From positions 1 through 12,892 of the forward strand of contig RFHL01000169.1 of assembly GCA_003696875.1 (NCBI GenBank): a DNA stretch of 12,892 bases, read 5' to 3'. The translations under genes were made by a program, and so were the position numbers. Shown here in pieces: positions 12,679 to 12,892 of this stretch (the stretch's first letter is position 1; the number at the start of each line of letters is the position of its first letter). The stretch is from Bacteroidota bacterium. GTDB lineage: Bacteria > Bacteroidota > Bacteroidia > J057. The notes under the pieces are model-generated. The model had not been told where the DNA came from and did not search any database. It was given only the letters and a program-made list of their open reading frames with translations.

Positions 12679-12892
12679 AAGGGAGCAGATAAGGCAAGCC
12701 CATGATAGGCAAAATTCGGCAAAGACGCCTTCTCTATCCTGGTTTTCGTGCAGGGCGCGGTCGCGACCACGGCGATGGCTGCCCCGCCAATTTGTGTCGC
12801 ATCCGCCTGAAAAAGCCCTGCCCCGCCTTTCCCTATGCTAAAAAAGGCAGTAAATTGACGCCATAAATATGTGCCAATGCCCACCCCCTACC
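12679..12892. other. Gene-free right end of the window
   Basis: No convincing gene is seen in these 214 bases. A minus-strand frame from GTG 12884 to 12669 gives 71 residues without recognisable motifs and overlaps the zinc-ribbon start by ten bases. A 10-bp GC palindrome GGTCGCGACC lies at 12759-12768, and an AT-rich stretch at about 12837-12872 may hold promoter elements, but no exact TAnnTTTG match occurs on either strand. Confidence 0.4.

Noticed and set aside
12759..12768. Palindrome GGTCGCGACC
   Set aside because: Short and GC-rich in a GC-rich genome with no promoter next to it; chance is the simplest explanation.
12669..12884. Minus-strand frame of 71 codons at the right end
   Set aside because: GTG start near the window edge, no motif, and overlaps the zinc-ribbon start; composition does not look like a folded protein.
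1..12892. CRISPR array, tRNA or rRNA genes, insertion sequences, phage genes
   Set aside because: No regularly spaced identical repeats, no tRNA-like T-arm motifs, no transposase or integrase signatures and no flanking terminal repeats were seen.

Overview
The window looks like a chromosomal segment from a GC-rich member of the Bacteroidota. Four things point that way. The first gene matches the Lhr-type helicase that travels with ATP-dependent DNA ligase in that phylum. The metal efflux pump is a single CzcA-TolC fusion, an arrangement I know from Bacteroidota. Start codons lack Shine-Dalgarno sequences. Three intergenic regions carry exact matches to the Bacteroidota -7 promoter element TAnnTTTG. 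Genus cannot be fixed from this; a high-GC lineage such as Saprospiria or a relative is a guess.

Layout. 1-723 (+) is the C-terminal third or so of the ligase-associated helicase. 724-1089 is a gene-free region with a C/T-rich degenerate 8-mer array (two G-quadruplex motifs on the minus strand), a 14-bp palindrome, and a promoter with an overlapping inverted repeat. It leads into 1090-1398 (+), a HigA-like antitoxin with no toxin gene beside it, closed by a strong terminator. 1685-2041 and 2127-2501 (+) are two small proteins: one unrecognised, one with an NfeD-like OB-fold tail.

The core of the window is a minus-strand operon from 10237 down to 2515: OmpR-family response regulator, heavy-metal-type sensor kinase (ATGA overlap with the regulator), a 1450-residue CzcA-type RND pump fused to a TolC-type outer membrane factor, and a lipoprotein periplasmic adaptor. 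Together these are a complete sensing and tripartite export system for metal cations. The pump carries the Asp-Asp-Glu signature of the CzcA (divalent cation) branch, while the kinase resembles CusS. The promoter region (10297-10355) holds a TAnnTTTG promoter and, directly upstream, three CTTAA units spaced exactly 11 bp apart, as expected for OmpR-family binding.

The right end carries a PAPS-type sulfotransferase (10482-11156, +), convergent with a GT-A-like glycosyltransferase (11160-11993, -). A zinc-ribbon membrane protein (12112-12678, -) follows. The first two suggest modification of a surface glycan or lipid, but they are on opposite strands and a shared pathway is only a guess. I saw no RNA genes, insertion sequences, CRISPR arrays or prophage genes. 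No wholly new system is evident. The best leads are the pump fusion with its internal signal peptide, the 11-bp operator array, and the G4-forming tandem array.
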